Shown here one piece after another: positions 25,224-35,241 of a stretch of 64,000 bases of DNA. The notes below the pieces were generated by a model. The model was given only the letters and a program-made list of their open reading frames with translations, was not told where the DNA came from and searched no databases. The stretch comes from Mycolicibacterium chubuense NBB4. GTDB lineage: Bacteria > Actinomycetota > Actinomycetes > Mycobacteriales > Mycobacteriaceae. A program made the translations under genes and the position numbers. Numbering within the stretch: position 1 is the first letter of the stretch; the number at the start of each line of letters is the position of its first letter. The DNA is taken from positions 2,294,001-2,358,000 of the forward strand of contig NC_018027.1 in the NCBI RefSeq assembly GCF_000266905.1, read 5' to 3'.

Positions 25224-25624
25224 GAGCTGCCTCCGGGCGTTTCGACGATGACGTTGGTCGCTTTGATGACCGCGACCGCCAACACCCCGGGTTCGAGACC
25301 GAGCTGGTTGGCCGACTCGGTGCTCATCAACGAGACGACGGTGAACGGGCCGCACTGCATCTGCACTTCGCACATCACCTGGTCGGCCGTCACTTTCGTG
25401 ACCAGGCCGACGAAGCGGTTGCGTGCCGAACTGCCGACACCGAGCGGGTCCGGCGGCGGCGCCGCGTGTTCGCGGGCGAAGGCGGCCAGCACGTCTCCGG
25501 CGATCACCTTGCGGCCCGACTCGTCTTTGTGGGATGCCAGCATGCCGCTGTCGATCCAGCGCCTGACGGTGTCGTCGCTGACCCCCAGGATCGCCGCCGC
25601 ATCCTTGACCCGTAGTGCAGGCAT
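25220..25624 (-). CDS. HTH-Mop molybdate-responsive regulator
   Basis: A 134-residue protein joining an N-terminal MerR/excisionase-like helix-turn-helix ([25 protein letters not shown], about 5-29) to a C-terminal Mop/TOBE domain ([23 protein letters not shown] ... ATNVIVE, about 68-128) that binds molybdate in related proteins. It heads the mod operon, which suggests it senses molybdate and controls its own transcription, a role ModE has in enterobacteria. This is an inference from domains and position. Its stop overlaps the modA start by 4 nt. Confidence 0.82.
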   Translation of the reverse strand: MPALRVKDAAAILGVSDDTVRRWIDSGMLASHKDESGRKVIAGDVLAAFAREHAAPPPDPLGVGSSARNRFVGLVTKVTADQVMCEVQMQCGPFTVVSLMSTESANQLGLEPGVLAVAVIKATNVIVETPGGSS

Positions 25625-25650
25625 CCCGCCACCTTGTCAATCGAGCTTTC

Positions 25651-25672
25651 CGCGTATGCGGTAAAAATAGCG
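25651..25672 (-). promoter_or_regulatory. Possible mod operator (imperfect dyad)
   Basis: Read on the minus strand the sequence begins CGCTATTTTTACC and ends ATACGCG, an AT-rich imperfect dyad 27 nt upstream of the HTH-Mop start. It resembles the CGNTATAT half-site style of ModE boxes only loosely. It is the one AT-rich stretch in the 215-nt gap before the MEDS genes. Confidence 0.3.
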
Positions 25673-25839
25673 CATTGCAGCCAGGCTCGCGGAGAAGCAG
25701 GTGAGTTCTGCCCGAACCATCGGTTTCGGTCCGGGCCCGACGGCCGGTGCCGGGGCGTAGGGTCGCAGAGGAACGCGCTTCGGTTCTGATACCCCTGCAC
25801 GCAGCGGATCCCCATCGAAGAGACCGGTATGGATCAAAG

Positions 25840-26811
25840 GTGGGAGTCAGGTTGCTATCGCTAGCGCAGCGGCGGGCGGGTCCGTTCCGTCACCCCGCGT
25901 TCTTCTACGACTCCGAGCAGAGGTACGTGGACTGTCTGGTGCCGTTCGTCACCGACGCGCTCGACGACGGGCACGCGGTGCTCGTCGCGGTTCCCGGTCC
26001 CAATCTCGCCACGTTGAAGCACGCGCTCGGCGCTGCGGCGCCAGAGGTCACGATGGTCGACATGACCCACACCGGACGCAATCCGGGCGGAATCCTCGCC
26101 GGTGTGCTGAACCGCTTCGCCGACCGGCACGCAGCGCGGGGGGTGCGGATGATCGGCGAGCCGATCTGGGACGGTCGCTCGGAACTGGAGTACCCCGCCT
26201 GCGTTCAGCATGAGGCGCTGACCAATCAGGCGTTCACCGGGCGCGACATCACCATGGTGTGCCCCTACGACCAGTGCCGCCTGGCCGAGAACTGCCTGGC
26301 CGACGCGTGCCTCACCCATCCGCAGCTGTGGCGGTGCGGCGATCCCGAGACGAGCAGCGCCGACTATGCACCCGACGATGCGTGGCATCGCTACAACCAG
26401 CCGCTCACCAAGGGAGTGACCGCCGTCGACTTCACGGTCCGCACCCTCGCCGATCTGAAGAACGCGCGCGCATTCGCCGCCGCCTACGGCAAGTGGTTCG
26501 GCTGCGCCGACGATCAACAGTCCGACCTCGCGCTTCTGGTCAGCGAGCTCGCCTCCGAATCGTTGATGTACAGCACCGGACCCTGTTCCCTGGCGTTCTG
26601 GTACCACGACGGATACCTCGTGTGCGAGGCGCGAGACAACGGCAGGTTCGACGATCCGTTGTCCTGGCTGCGGCTGGACGCCATCGCACGCACTCGCGGA
26701 ATCGGCTTGATGGTCGCCAACGCGATCGCCGATCTGGTGCGGTGTCACACCGCGGTCGAGGGCACCACAGTTCACGCGTATCTGCGATGCGGGGGGTTCG
26801 TCGATGCGTAG
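25840..26811 (+). CDS. MEDS sensor with degenerate anti-sigma-type ATPase domain
   Basis: A 323-residue cytosolic protein. Residues 10-180 form a MEDS (DcmR-type sensory) domain: HPAFFYDSEQRYVDCLVPFV, HAVLVAVPG, MCP-like VCPYDQC. A Cys cluster C141, C146, C152, C157 and C166 with H160 sits at its end. Residues 205-320 resemble a HATPase_c_2 (RsbW-like) fold with RDNG and RTRGIGLMVANAIADLV, but the N-box reads SELASESLMYS, with E240 where the metal-binding Asn is expected. Such proteins usually hold a sigma factor. GTG at 25840 is used; a TTG at 25852 with GGGAG upstream is also possible. It overlaps the next gene by 8 nt. Confidence 0.8.
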   Translation: MGVRLLSLAQRRAGPFRHPAFFYDSEQRYVDCLVPFVTDALDDGHAVLVAVPGPNLATLKHALGAAAPEVTMVDMTHTGRNPGGILAGVLNRFADRHAARGVRMIGEPIWDGRSELEYPACVQHEALTNQAFTGRDITMVCPYDQCRLAENCLADACLTHPQLWRCGDPETSSADYAPDDAWHRYNQPLTKGVTAVDFTVRTLADLKNARAFAAAYGKWFGCADDQQSDLALLVSELASESLMYSTGPCSLAFWYHDGYLVCEARDNGRFDDPLSWLRLDAIARTRGIGLMVANAIADLVRCHTAVEGTTVHAYLRCGGFVDA

Positions 26812-27652
26812 CCACGGAATCGTCGAGTCGGCCGCCGGGTTGCTCCCGTTCGGCCACATGGGCTGGGGATATCGCAATCGAGACGAATTCCTCTGCCGTG
26901 CAGCGGAATACCTTGTCGATGGACTGGACCACGGGCAGCGGGTCGCCTTCGTCGGCGCCGGCACGGTCGACGGGTTGCGCGCCGAGCTGGCCGCCTTCCC
27001 CCGGCTGAGGGACCACGCCGGGTTCGACAGCATCGTGGTGCTCGCGGCCGACGAGTATTACCCGTTCCACGCCGGCACCGACATCATCGACTCCGAGGTC
27101 GCGATCGCGCGCTATCTCGAAGCCACCGACACCGCGATCCGTGACGGACACAGCGGGTTCCGCGCGGCCGTCGATGTGACGGCGGTGGCCCGCACGCCGC
27201 AGCAGCGCGACGAGCTCACCGTGCTGGAGTACCTCGTCGACCAACTGATGGCGGTCCGGCCGTTCTCCGCGCTGTGCGCGTACGACGTCGGTGAGCTGGG
27301 ACCCGATGCCATCGAGGTGCTGTGCCTGCACCCGTACCTCAGCCCGCAGGCCGCCGGCTTCCAGATCTTCGCCGACGGCGATCCGCGCACCGATTGCGTG
27401 CTCTCCGGCGAACTCGACCAGTCGGCCGCTCAGGTGTACTCGACCACGCTGCGCCGGATACTGCCGCTGATGCCGCCGGGCGCCGTGCAGATAGACGCCC
27501 GCGGACTGCAGTTCATCGCACACCGGCAACTGCTGCAGCTCAACGACATCGCGTGCGAGCACGGCCGCCGGATCGTGCTGACGACCTCACAGCACGTCCC
27601 GCGCCGGCTCATCGAGCTGCTGCAACCCAGCCACATCACCGCCGCCCCGTAG
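26804..27652 (+). CDS. MEDS sensor with STAS-like (anti-anti-sigma) domain
   Basis: A 282-residue partner of the gene upstream. Residues 8-180 are again a MEDS domain (GHMGWGYRNRDEFLCRAAEYLVDGL, VAFVGAG, LCAYDVGEL), residues 190-280 a STAS-like fold (LSGELDQSAA, VQIDARGLQFIAHRQLLQL). In functional anti-anti-sigma factors the loop after the DxxGL strand reads D-S-S-G with a phosphorylated Ser; here it is A239-H240-R241-Q242, so control by phosphorylation looks unlikely. The ATG lies inside the end of the upstream gene, so the two are translated together. It converges with the DUF4032 gene, 1 nt apart. Confidence 0.8.
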   Translation: MRSHGIVESAAGLLPFGHMGWGYRNRDEFLCRAAEYLVDGLDHGQRVAFVGAGTVDGLRAELAAFPRLRDHAGFDSIVVLAADEYYPFHAGTDIIDSEVAIARYLEATDTAIRDGHSGFRAAVDVTAVARTPQQRDELTVLEYLVDQLMAVRPFSALCAYDVGELGPDAIEVLCLHPYLSPQAAGFQIFADGDPRTDCVLSGELDQSAAQVYSTTLRRILPLMPPGAVQIDARGLQFIAHRQLLQLNDIACEHGRRIVLTTSQHVPRRLIELLQPSHITAAP

Positions 27653-27653
27653 C

Positions 27654-28916
27654 TCAGTCGTCCTCGTCGAGCACCGAGAACGGCTCGGTGGGCGTCTCCA
27701 CCACCATCAGCTGAGCCGCCGACTCGGAGGGGACCACATTGCGCGCGAGGGCCTGCAGCGCCCGGTCGGTGCCGATGTCGTGCCCCGCACGCTCGGAGAG
27801 CAGCCAGCGCACCTCCAGCAGATCGCAGTACGCCTGGATCGGTGTGCCCGTTCCGCCGACCGCGGCATGCGCGCGGTGCATCGTCGGTGTGGCGACCTCC
27901 ATCACCCAGAGTTGTGCGGCGGTGCGCTCGTCGACGTCGTGGCCGGCCTCGCGGCACAGTTGGCTCTGATAGGCCTGCAGGTCGCCCAGCAGGATGCGGG
28001 CCTGGCCCTCGCCGACGTCCATCCCGGTCAGCCGCTGCAACTGGGTGGCGTGGTAGCGGCGGTCGCCGACCGCGACATGCAGTCGCAGTTCGTCGGCACC
28101 CGAGCTGACCGGTTGCAGCGACACCTCCTCGACGGCGAAGCCCAGTTCGTTGAGCTTGCGGATGGTGCCCTCGACCCGGTAGCGGTCGGCGAAGCCGAAG
28201 GTCGGGGCGGCGTGGAGCAGCTCCCACAGCCGTTCGTAGCGCTCCCTGATGGCCAGCGCCTCGCCGATGAAACCGTCCTCGAGTTCCGGTCGTCGGAGCC
28301 GGGCCGCCACGTCCAGCAGGCCCGCGGCCACGTTCTCGACGGTGATGTCGATGTCCTGGGTGCGCTGACCGTTGGACAGCCGCGGGTGGATCTCGCTGGT
28401 CTCGGCATCGACGAGGAACGCCTGCAGAAGCTGACCGTCGCGGGAGAACAGCGTGTTGGCCAGCGAGCAGTCACCCCAGAACACGCCGTGCCGGTGCAGT
28501 TCCACCAGCAGGGTGGCCATGGCGTCGAAGAGGCGCGCGCGGTGCTTGGGTGCATCGGGCGGTAACCGCATGAACATCCGCCGGTACTGCCACGATCCGA
28601 CGAGGTAGCGGGTGAGCAGGATCGCGGCGTCGAAGTCCGGTTGAAACACCAGCCCGGCGGGACGCACCGCGTTGAGGCCCATCACCTCCAGCCGGCTCAG
28701 GATGTCGTACTCCCGCGCGGCGATCCTCGGCGGCAGCTCTTTGAGCGCCCACAGTTCGCCGTCGGATTCGACGAACCTGACCAGATGCCGGCTCGGGCCC
28801 ACCGGCAGGTCGCGCAGCGTGACCTCGGGTGCCTGCCACTCTGCGAGAGCCCGGTCCCACGGCAGTGTGAGAAGGCCCGGCCGAGCGGCCCGGAGCCGCA
28901 GTTCGGGAGCGGCCAT
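27654..28916 (-). CDS. DUF4032 protein with Kdo/WaaP-like kinase fold
   Basis: A 420-residue protein. Residues about 40-230 look like a lipopolysaccharide-kinase (Kdo/WaaP) fold: WALKELPPRIAAREYDIL (nucleotide Lys), ELHRHGVFWGDCSLANTLF (catalytic loop Asp and Asn) and AFLVDAETSE (metal-binding Asp). Residues about 240-400 form DUF4032. The phosphorylated substrate is unknown. It starts 20 nt downstream of the sugar-ABC ATPase gene, the last gene of that operon, which suggests a link to imported sugar or to transporter control. ATG at 28916. Confidence 0.78.
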   Translation of the reverse strand: MAAPELRLRAARPGLLTLPWDRALAEWQAPEVTLRDLPVGPSRHLVRFVESDGELWALKELPPRIAAREYDILSRLEVMGLNAVRPAGLVFQPDFDAAILLTRYLVGSWQYRRMFMRLPPDAPKHRARLFDAMATLLVELHRHGVFWGDCSLANTLFSRDGQLLQAFLVDAETSEIHPRLSNGQRTQDIDITVENVAAGLLDVAARLRRPELEDGFIGEALAIRERYERLWELLHAAPTFGFADRYRVEGTIRKLNELGFAVEEVSLQPVSSGADELRLHVAVGDRRYHATQLQRLTGMDVGEGQARILLGDLQAYQSQLCREAGHDVDERTAAQLWVMEVATPTMHRAHAAVGGTGTPIQAYCDLLEVRWLLSERAGHDIGTDRALQALARNVVPSESAAQLMVVETPTEPFSVLDEDD

Positions 28917-28936
28917 CGCGCTGAGCGTTCTTCGGC

Positions 28937-30139
<1,203 letters not shown>

Positions 30140-30144
30140 CGGGG

Positions 30145-30978
30145 TTATCCCTTCACTGCTCCGGAGGTCAGGCCGGCGACGATGCGCCGCTGAAAGACGA
30201 GAACCAGGATGACCACGGGGATCGTCACGATCACCGAGGCCGCCATGATGTAGGGGACGGGGGACTCGAAGTAGGACGCGCCCTGGAAGAACGCCAGCGC
30301 CGCGGGCACTGTGCGGGCGCTGTCGGTGGAGGTCAGCGAAATGGCGAACAGGAAGTCGTTCCAGCAGAAGAAGAACGTCAGGATCGCCGTGGTGAAAACG
30401 CCCGGCGCCGCGAGCGGCACGATCACCTTGCGGAACGCCTGCCACTGGGTGGCTCCGTCGACCTGCGCGGCATGCTCCATCTCCCAGGGGATCTGGCGGA
30501 AGAACGCCGACATCGTCCAGATCGACAGCGGCAGTGCGAACGTCAGGTAGGGGATGATCAGCCCCAGCCAGGTGTCGTAGATCCCGAGTCCGCGCCACAT
30601 GTCGAACAGCGGACCGACGAGTGCGGCCTGCGGGAACATGGCGATACCGAGCGCCAGGGACAACAGCAGCTTCTTGCCCGGGAACTCCAGGCGCGCAATG
30701 GCGTAGGCCGCGAACATCGCGATGACCACGGAGATGATCGTGGCGATGACCGCGATGCCGATCGAGTTGATCAGCGCCCGGGTGAACAGCGACTGGCTGA
30801 AGATCTGGGCGAAGTTGTCCAGGGTGACCGAACTCGGCAGGAACTGCGGCTTACCCGAGACGATGTCTGACGGCGGCTTGAAAGCCAGGCTGATCATCCA
30901 CAACATCGGCACGGCACTGTAGATGACGATGACGACTCCGGCGAGCGTCCACCACCGGGTGTTCCTGGCGCTGTTCAC
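30145..30978 (-). CDS. Sugar ABC permease, MalG/SugB type
   Basis: A 277-residue membrane protein with six helices. The EAA loop [26 protein letters not shown] sits around residue 165-190 and docks the ATPase. It ends in the usual [14 protein letters not shown] of the MalG group. GTG at 30978 overlaps the stop of the other permease (GTGA). Confidence 0.9.
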   Translation of the reverse strand: MNSARNTRWWTLAGVVIVIYSAVPMLWMISLAFKPPSDIVSGKPQFLPSSVTLDNFAQIFSQSLFTRALINSIGIAVIATIISVVIAMFAAYAIARLEFPGKKLLLSLALGIAMFPQAALVGPLFDMWRGLGIYDTWLGLIIPYLTFALPLSIWTMSAFFRQIPWEMEHAAQVDGATQWQAFRKVIVPLAAPGVFTTAILTFFFCWNDFLFAISLTSTDSARTVPAALAFFQGASYFESPVPYIMAASVIVTIPVVILVLVFQRRIVAGLTSGAVKG

Positions 30979-31907
30979 TGATCACCCCTGACTTGGGAGA
31001 GGTCGGTTCTGAAGACCTTGATGAACACCCACGCGATCGCGACCACGGACAAGAACAACAGCACCGAGACCGCCGAACCCATGCCGAGGTTGACCAGCGT
31101 GACGTTCTGCCGGTAGGCGAGGAACGAGATCGTCTCGGTGTTGTTGGCGCCGGCGGTCATCACGTACGGGTTGTCGAAGATGCGCCAGGCGTCCAGGGTG
31201 CGGAACAGTAACGCCACCATGATCGCCGCCTTCATGTTGGGCAGCGTCACCTTCCAGAGTCGTTGCCACGCCGTGGCCCCGTCGACCTTCGCAGCCTCCT
31301 GCATGTCCTCGGGCACCTGCACCAGACCGGCGAGGAGCAGCAGCGAGATGAACGGCGTGGTCTTCCAGATCTCCGAGAGGCAGATGACGAAGATCGCCGA
31401 CCATCGATTGCCGAACCAGTCGAAGTCGGTGAGGTTGAGCCACTGGTTGACGAACCCGGAGTCGACGGCGAAAGCGTAGCGCCAGATGAACGCCGAGACC
31501 ACCGTGACGATTCCGTACGGGATCAGGATGGCGGTGCGCAACGGCCCGCGGCCACGGATGATCCGCAGCATCACGAACGCGAACCACAGGCCGAGCAGCA
31601 GTTCGATCGCGACGGTGACGACGGTGATCGCCAGCGTGGTGACGAAGTCGTTCCACCACACCGGGTCGGTGAGGATGACCAGGTAGTTCCTCAGCCCGAC
31701 GAAACTCCGCCCCTGGGGGTCGGTGAGTCGGAAGTTGTACAGCGACAACACCACTGCGTAGACCAGGGGGTAGGCGGTGACGAGCAGCATCACCACGTAG
31801 GACGGCAGGGTCAGATAGATCCCAAGCCGGCGTTCGCCTTTCACGCGCTCGCTGACCGGCGGTTTGCCGGGGTGCGTCTGCAGCGGCGCGTTCTCGACCG
31901 TGGTCAC
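30975..31907 (-). CDS. Sugar ABC permease, MalF/SugA type
   Basis: A 310-residue membrane protein: a cytosolic N-terminal 30 residues, then six helices starting YLTLPSYVVMLLVTAYPLVYAVVLSL. The EAA loop EAAKVDGATAWQRLWKVTLPNMKA is clear, and NPYVMTAGANNTETISFLAY is typical of MalF/SugA permeases. GTG at 31907 overlaps the binding-protein stop (GTGA), so subunit output is coupled. Confidence 0.9.
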   Translation of the reverse strand: MTTVENAPLQTHPGKPPVSERVKGERRLGIYLTLPSYVVMLLVTAYPLVYAVVLSLYNFRLTDPQGRSFVGLRNYLVILTDPVWWNDFVTTLAITVVTVAIELLLGLWFAFVMLRIIRGRGPLRTAILIPYGIVTVVSAFIWRYAFAVDSGFVNQWLNLTDFDWFGNRWSAIFVICLSEIWKTTPFISLLLLAGLVQVPEDMQEAAKVDGATAWQRLWKVTLPNMKAAIMVALLFRTLDAWRIFDNPYVMTAGANNTETISFLAYRQNVTLVNLGMGSAVSVLLFLSVVAIAWVFIKVFRTDLSQVRGDQ

Positions 31908-33214
31908 AACAGTCGCCTTCCCGACAACACATCAGCCATGAATTGGTCTGTCCTTTCCGGGGTTTGCGCGGTGACCGATGCCGGCGGATGCCACGTCTGC
32001 TGCACCGCGCCCGAGATGTCGGTGTAGAAGGGACTCAGCGGGCGGGGCCCGCCTTCTGCGATGGATTCGCGGATCAGGTCGGCGTTCTCGTACTTGTCGC
32101 GGATCTTCGGGTCGTCGTAGGACGAGGCGTAAGGCGACGGTTCGGCCTCGTCGAGCATGTACTGCGTCGCCTTGGGCAATGCGTTGATGCATTCGACGAG
32201 GGCGACGGCCTGATTCGGGTGCTTGGTGTAGGCACCGATACCGAGATTGGCCCCGCCCAGCGGCGGCGCACTCGGCCGGTCGGGGAACACCCTGGGGTAG
32301 CGGGCCCAGCCGATGTCGTCGACGACCGACTGGGCGAGCGTGCCGTCCTCGGCGGCCGTGCGGGCCGCGGCCAGCACATACGGCCAGTTCACCATGAACA
32401 TGCCCTGGTCCGACTGGAAGTTGGCGCGGGCCTGCTCCTCCGACGCGTTGGACAGGTCGGTGGGCGCAGCGCTCGAGCGCCCGAGGTTGCCCACGATCTC
32501 GGCTGCCTTCTCACCGGGCGGGGTGGCCAGCGAAGGTGTGGCATTGCGGCCGGCTTGCACGTCCTTGAGGATCTCCCCGCCCGCCGAGAGCACCAGCGCG
32601 TTGATCCACACCATGTAACCCTCGTAGCGCTGTGCCTGCACGGCGATCTTCTTCTTCTGCCCCACAGCGGCTTTGAGCATCTCGTCCCACGTGAAGGTCG
32701 GACTCGTCGGGTCTATCCCCGCCGCGGCGGCCAGCGATTTGCGGTACCACAGCAGCTGGGCGTTCGACTTATAGGGCGCACCGTAGAGCTTGTCCTCCCA
32801 CTTGCCGGTCTTCACGGGGGCGGGCAGCATCCCCGCCGTCAGACGCTGGGCTTCCTCGCCGGTGTAGGGGCGAAGGAACCCGGCGTTGGCGAACTCGGCG
32901 GTGAACACGACGTCGAGGCTGACGACGTCGATCGAGGAGTCCCTGGCCGCGAGGCGGCGCACCATCTGCTCGCGCTGCGCGGTGGCGGTGCTCGGCAGTG
33001 ATTCGATGCGCACCTGGTAGGCGCCGTTCGATGCGTCCGCACACTCCTTGGCGCGGGCGGCCGAGCCGCCGTTGTCGGGCAGGATGTACCACGTCAACGT
33101 CGGTGTGCCGCCCTCACTGCCGCATCCGGACAACAGCGACGCCGCGATCAGAGGTGCGCTGGCCAGTGCGATCGCGCGACGGCGTCGCCCGCGGGCGAAC
33201 TGATTTCGTTTCAT
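31904..33214 (-). CDS. Sugar-binding lipoprotein (LpqY-like)
   Basis: A 436-residue extracytoplasmic solute-binding lipoprotein, family 1. Signal with an RRRR stretch, lipobox LLSGC (Cys 31), then LTWYILPDNGG, MVRRLAARDSSIDVVSLDVVFTAEFANAGFL, LYGAPYKSNAQLLWYRKSL and FMVNWPYVLAAA, segments in the same order as M. tuberculosis LpqY, the trehalose receptor. The adjacent alpha-glucosidase suggests an alpha-glucoside (trehalose, maltose or similar); not proven. ATG at 33214 with GAGGAC upstream is preferred over the ATG at 33229. Confidence 0.88.
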   Translation of the reverse strand: MKRNQFARGRRRRAIALASAPLIAASLLSGCGSEGGTPTLTWYILPDNGGSAARAKECADASNGAYQVRIESLPSTATAQREQMVRRLAARDSSIDVVSLDVVFTAEFANAGFLRPYTGEEAQRLTAGMLPAPVKTGKWEDKLYGAPYKSNAQLLWYRKSLAAAAGIDPTSPTFTWDEMLKAAVGQKKKIAVQAQRYEGYMVWINALVLSAGGEILKDVQAGRNATPSLATPPGEKAAEIVGNLGRSSAAPTDLSNASEEQARANFQSDQGMFMVNWPYVLAAARTAAEDGTLAQSVVDDIGWARYPRVFPDRPSAPPLGGANLGIGAYTKHPNQAVALVECINALPKATQYMLDEAEPSPYASSYDDPKIRDKYENADLIRESIAEGGPRPLSPFYTDISGAVQQTWHPPASVTAQTPERTDQFMADVLSGRRLL

Positions 33215-33282
33215 CACGTCCTCGTCCATGAAGCCGCGACCGCCGAGCAGGCGCCACGGGCAGCACATTCGGTACGCCGATG

Positions 33283-33295
33283 AGTGTGTCACACT
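33283..33295. promoter_or_regulatory. Palindrome between sugar-ABC operon and aglA
   Basis: AGTGTG-t-CACACT, a perfect 6-1-6 dyad, lies 69-81 nt upstream of the binding-protein gene and 195 nt upstream of the alpha-glucosidase in the 275-nt divergent gap. Its size suits a GntR- or Crp-like dimer. It could co-regulate sugar uptake and hydrolysis. Confidence 0.4.
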
Positions 33296-33489
33296 TCACA
33301 TAGCCGATGGGCCAGCGGTGTCGCGCGCGGCGGATCGGCGCCGCCATCGCATTGTGCCTCCGGATGGGTGAGAACCGCTGTGCGACAGAGCCTCCGGCGG
33401 TGGGCTCCGGACCCGGCCACGGGTCCGGCGAAATGGCAGACTGACAGCGTTACGTTTCCGCGTGTTCTGACGAGTCGCCGAGGAGTGCT

Positions 33490-35145
33490 GTGGCCGCCGA
33501 AGTTCCGTCGTGGTGGCAGACCGCCGTGGTCTACCAGGTCTACATCCGAAGCTTCGCCGACGGCAACGGCGACGGCATCGGAGACATCGCCGGGATGCGT
33601 GACCGCCTGCCGTACCTGGCCGGGCTGGGGATCGATGCCATCTGGATCAACCCCTGGTACCCGTCGCCGATGGCCGACGCGGGGTACGACGTCGCCGACT
33701 ACCGCGACATCGAGCCCGCCTACGGGACGCTCGACGAAGCACAGGCCCTGGTCGCCGAGGCCCATGCGGCCGGCATCCGTGTGCTGCTCGACATCGTGCC
33801 CAACCACACGTCGGATCAGCACGCCTGGTTCCGTGCGGCTCTGGCCGGCGAGCCCGGCGCGCGGCAGCGCTACCACTTCCGGCCCGGCCGGGGCGAGGAC
33901 GGCGTGCAGCCCCCGAACAACTGGCAGAGCGTGTTCGGCGGTCCGGCGTGGACCCGCGTGGCGGACGGCTCGTGGTACCTGCATCTGTTCGCCCCCGGAC
34001 AGCCCGACCTCAACTGGGACAACGGGGAGGTGCGCGCCGAGTTCGAGGACATCCTGGCGTTCTGGTTCGACCGGGGCGTAGACGGTTTCCGCATCGATGT
34101 CGCGCACGGCATGGTCAAGGAGCCGGGTCTGCCCGACACGCGCGACGCCGCCGAGGCGGTGCAGAGCCTGGTGCAGAGCCGCGCCGGCCACCCGGCGTGG
34201 GACCAGGACGGCGTGCACGAGATCTACCGGGGATGGCGGTCGGTGGCGAACCGCTATCGCCCCGAGCGCATCTTCATCGCCGAAGCGTGGGTGTCCAGCA
34301 ATGAGCGCCTCGCGCGCTATCTGCGGCCCGACGAATTGCACACGGCGTTTCAGTTCGACTTTCTGCGGGCGCCGTGGCGGGCGCAAGTCCTGCGGGCTGT
34401 CGTCGACGACGCGATCGCCGCCGCGGCAACGGTCGGCGCGCCGCCGACGTGGGTCCTGTCCAACCATGACGTCACCCGTACGGTCACGCGGTTCGCGCGC
34501 TCGCAGCCGGAGCATTTGATCGAGACGGATTGGGAACGCGGACGTTGGGCCGGTGAGGACCCCGATCACGTGCTGGGGCGGCGGCGGGCGCGCGCGGCGG
34601 CCCTGGTTCAGCTGGCGTTGCCGGGTACCGCGTACGTGTACCAGGGGGAGGAGCTGGCGCTCGAGGAGATCGAGGACCTCCCCGACGCGGCCCGCCAGGA
34701 CCCCACCTGGGCGCAATCGGGTTTCACCGATGTCGGCCGGGACGGGTGCCGAATCCCGTTGCCGTGGAATGAGACCGAGCCGTCCTACGGTTTCGCCACC
34801 GAGTCGGGCGCCGCGACCTGGCTGCCGCAACCCGCGCACTGGGCGCAGCACAGCGTGCAGGCCCAGGACCGTGACCCCGATTCGACGCTGAACCTCTACC
34901 GCGCGGCGCTGCGGTTGCGTCGGTCGCTGTGGCGGGACGCCGGGGATGTCAAGTGGCTCGCGGTCGGCGCCGACGTCGCCGCCTTCGAACGCGGGGGTTC
35001 GCAGTGCTGGGTCAACACCGGTGACAGCGATGTGCCGCTGCCCGAGGTGATGTCGATCGCACTCGCCTCCGCACCGGGCGTGCGAGGTGTGCTGCCGCCG
35101 GACACCGCGGTCTGGCTACGAGCCGATGAGGCCCCGAGCATGTGA
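33490..35145 (+). CDS. aglA: GH13 alpha-glucosidase (AglA-like)
   Basis: A 551-residue cytosolic glycoside hydrolase of family 13. Visible regions: VVYQVYIRSFADGNGDGIGD, DIVPNHTSDQH (region I), GFRIDVAHG with nucleophile D203 (region II), FIAEAW with acid/base E265 (region III) and LSNHD with D327 (region IV). This set fits alpha-glucosidases that release glucose from short alpha-glucosides, like M. tuberculosis AglA (Rv2471). GTG start with AGGAG 4 nt upstream. Divergent from the sugar importer, so it probably cleaves the imported sugar. Confidence 0.9.
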   Translation: MAAEVPSWWQTAVVYQVYIRSFADGNGDGIGDIAGMRDRLPYLAGLGIDAIWINPWYPSPMADAGYDVADYRDIEPAYGTLDEAQALVAEAHAAGIRVLLDIVPNHTSDQHAWFRAALAGEPGARQRYHFRPGRGEDGVQPPNNWQSVFGGPAWTRVADGSWYLHLFAPGQPDLNWDNGEVRAEFEDILAFWFDRGVDGFRIDVAHGMVKEPGLPDTRDAAEAVQSLVQSRAGHPAWDQDGVHEIYRGWRSVANRYRPERIFIAEAWVSSNERLARYLRPDELHTAFQFDFLRAPWRAQVLRAVVDDAIAAAATVGAPPTWVLSNHDVTRTVTRFARSQPEHLIETDWERGRWAGEDPDHVLGRRRARAAALVQLALPGTAYVYQGEELALEEIEDLPDAARQDPTWAQSGFTDVGRDGCRIPLPWNETEPSYGFATESGAATWLPQPAHWAQHSVQAQDRDPDSTLNLYRAALRLRRSLWRDAGDVKWLAVGADVAAFERGGSQCWVNTGDSDVPLPEVMSIALASAPGVRGVLPPDTAVWLRADEAPSM

Positions 35146-35241
35146 CCGCTGGGGCATCAGATGAGGTCTTTGTGCCCTCTTCACCACGTGCGCGATGGCG
35201 GAATCTGGATGAACGACAGACTCCGAAGGAGTGGCGAGGCA

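Noticed and set aside
35164..35177. DosR box upstream of the first Acg gene
   Set aside because: Only 9 of the 14 core positions match; too weak to list as a feature of its own.
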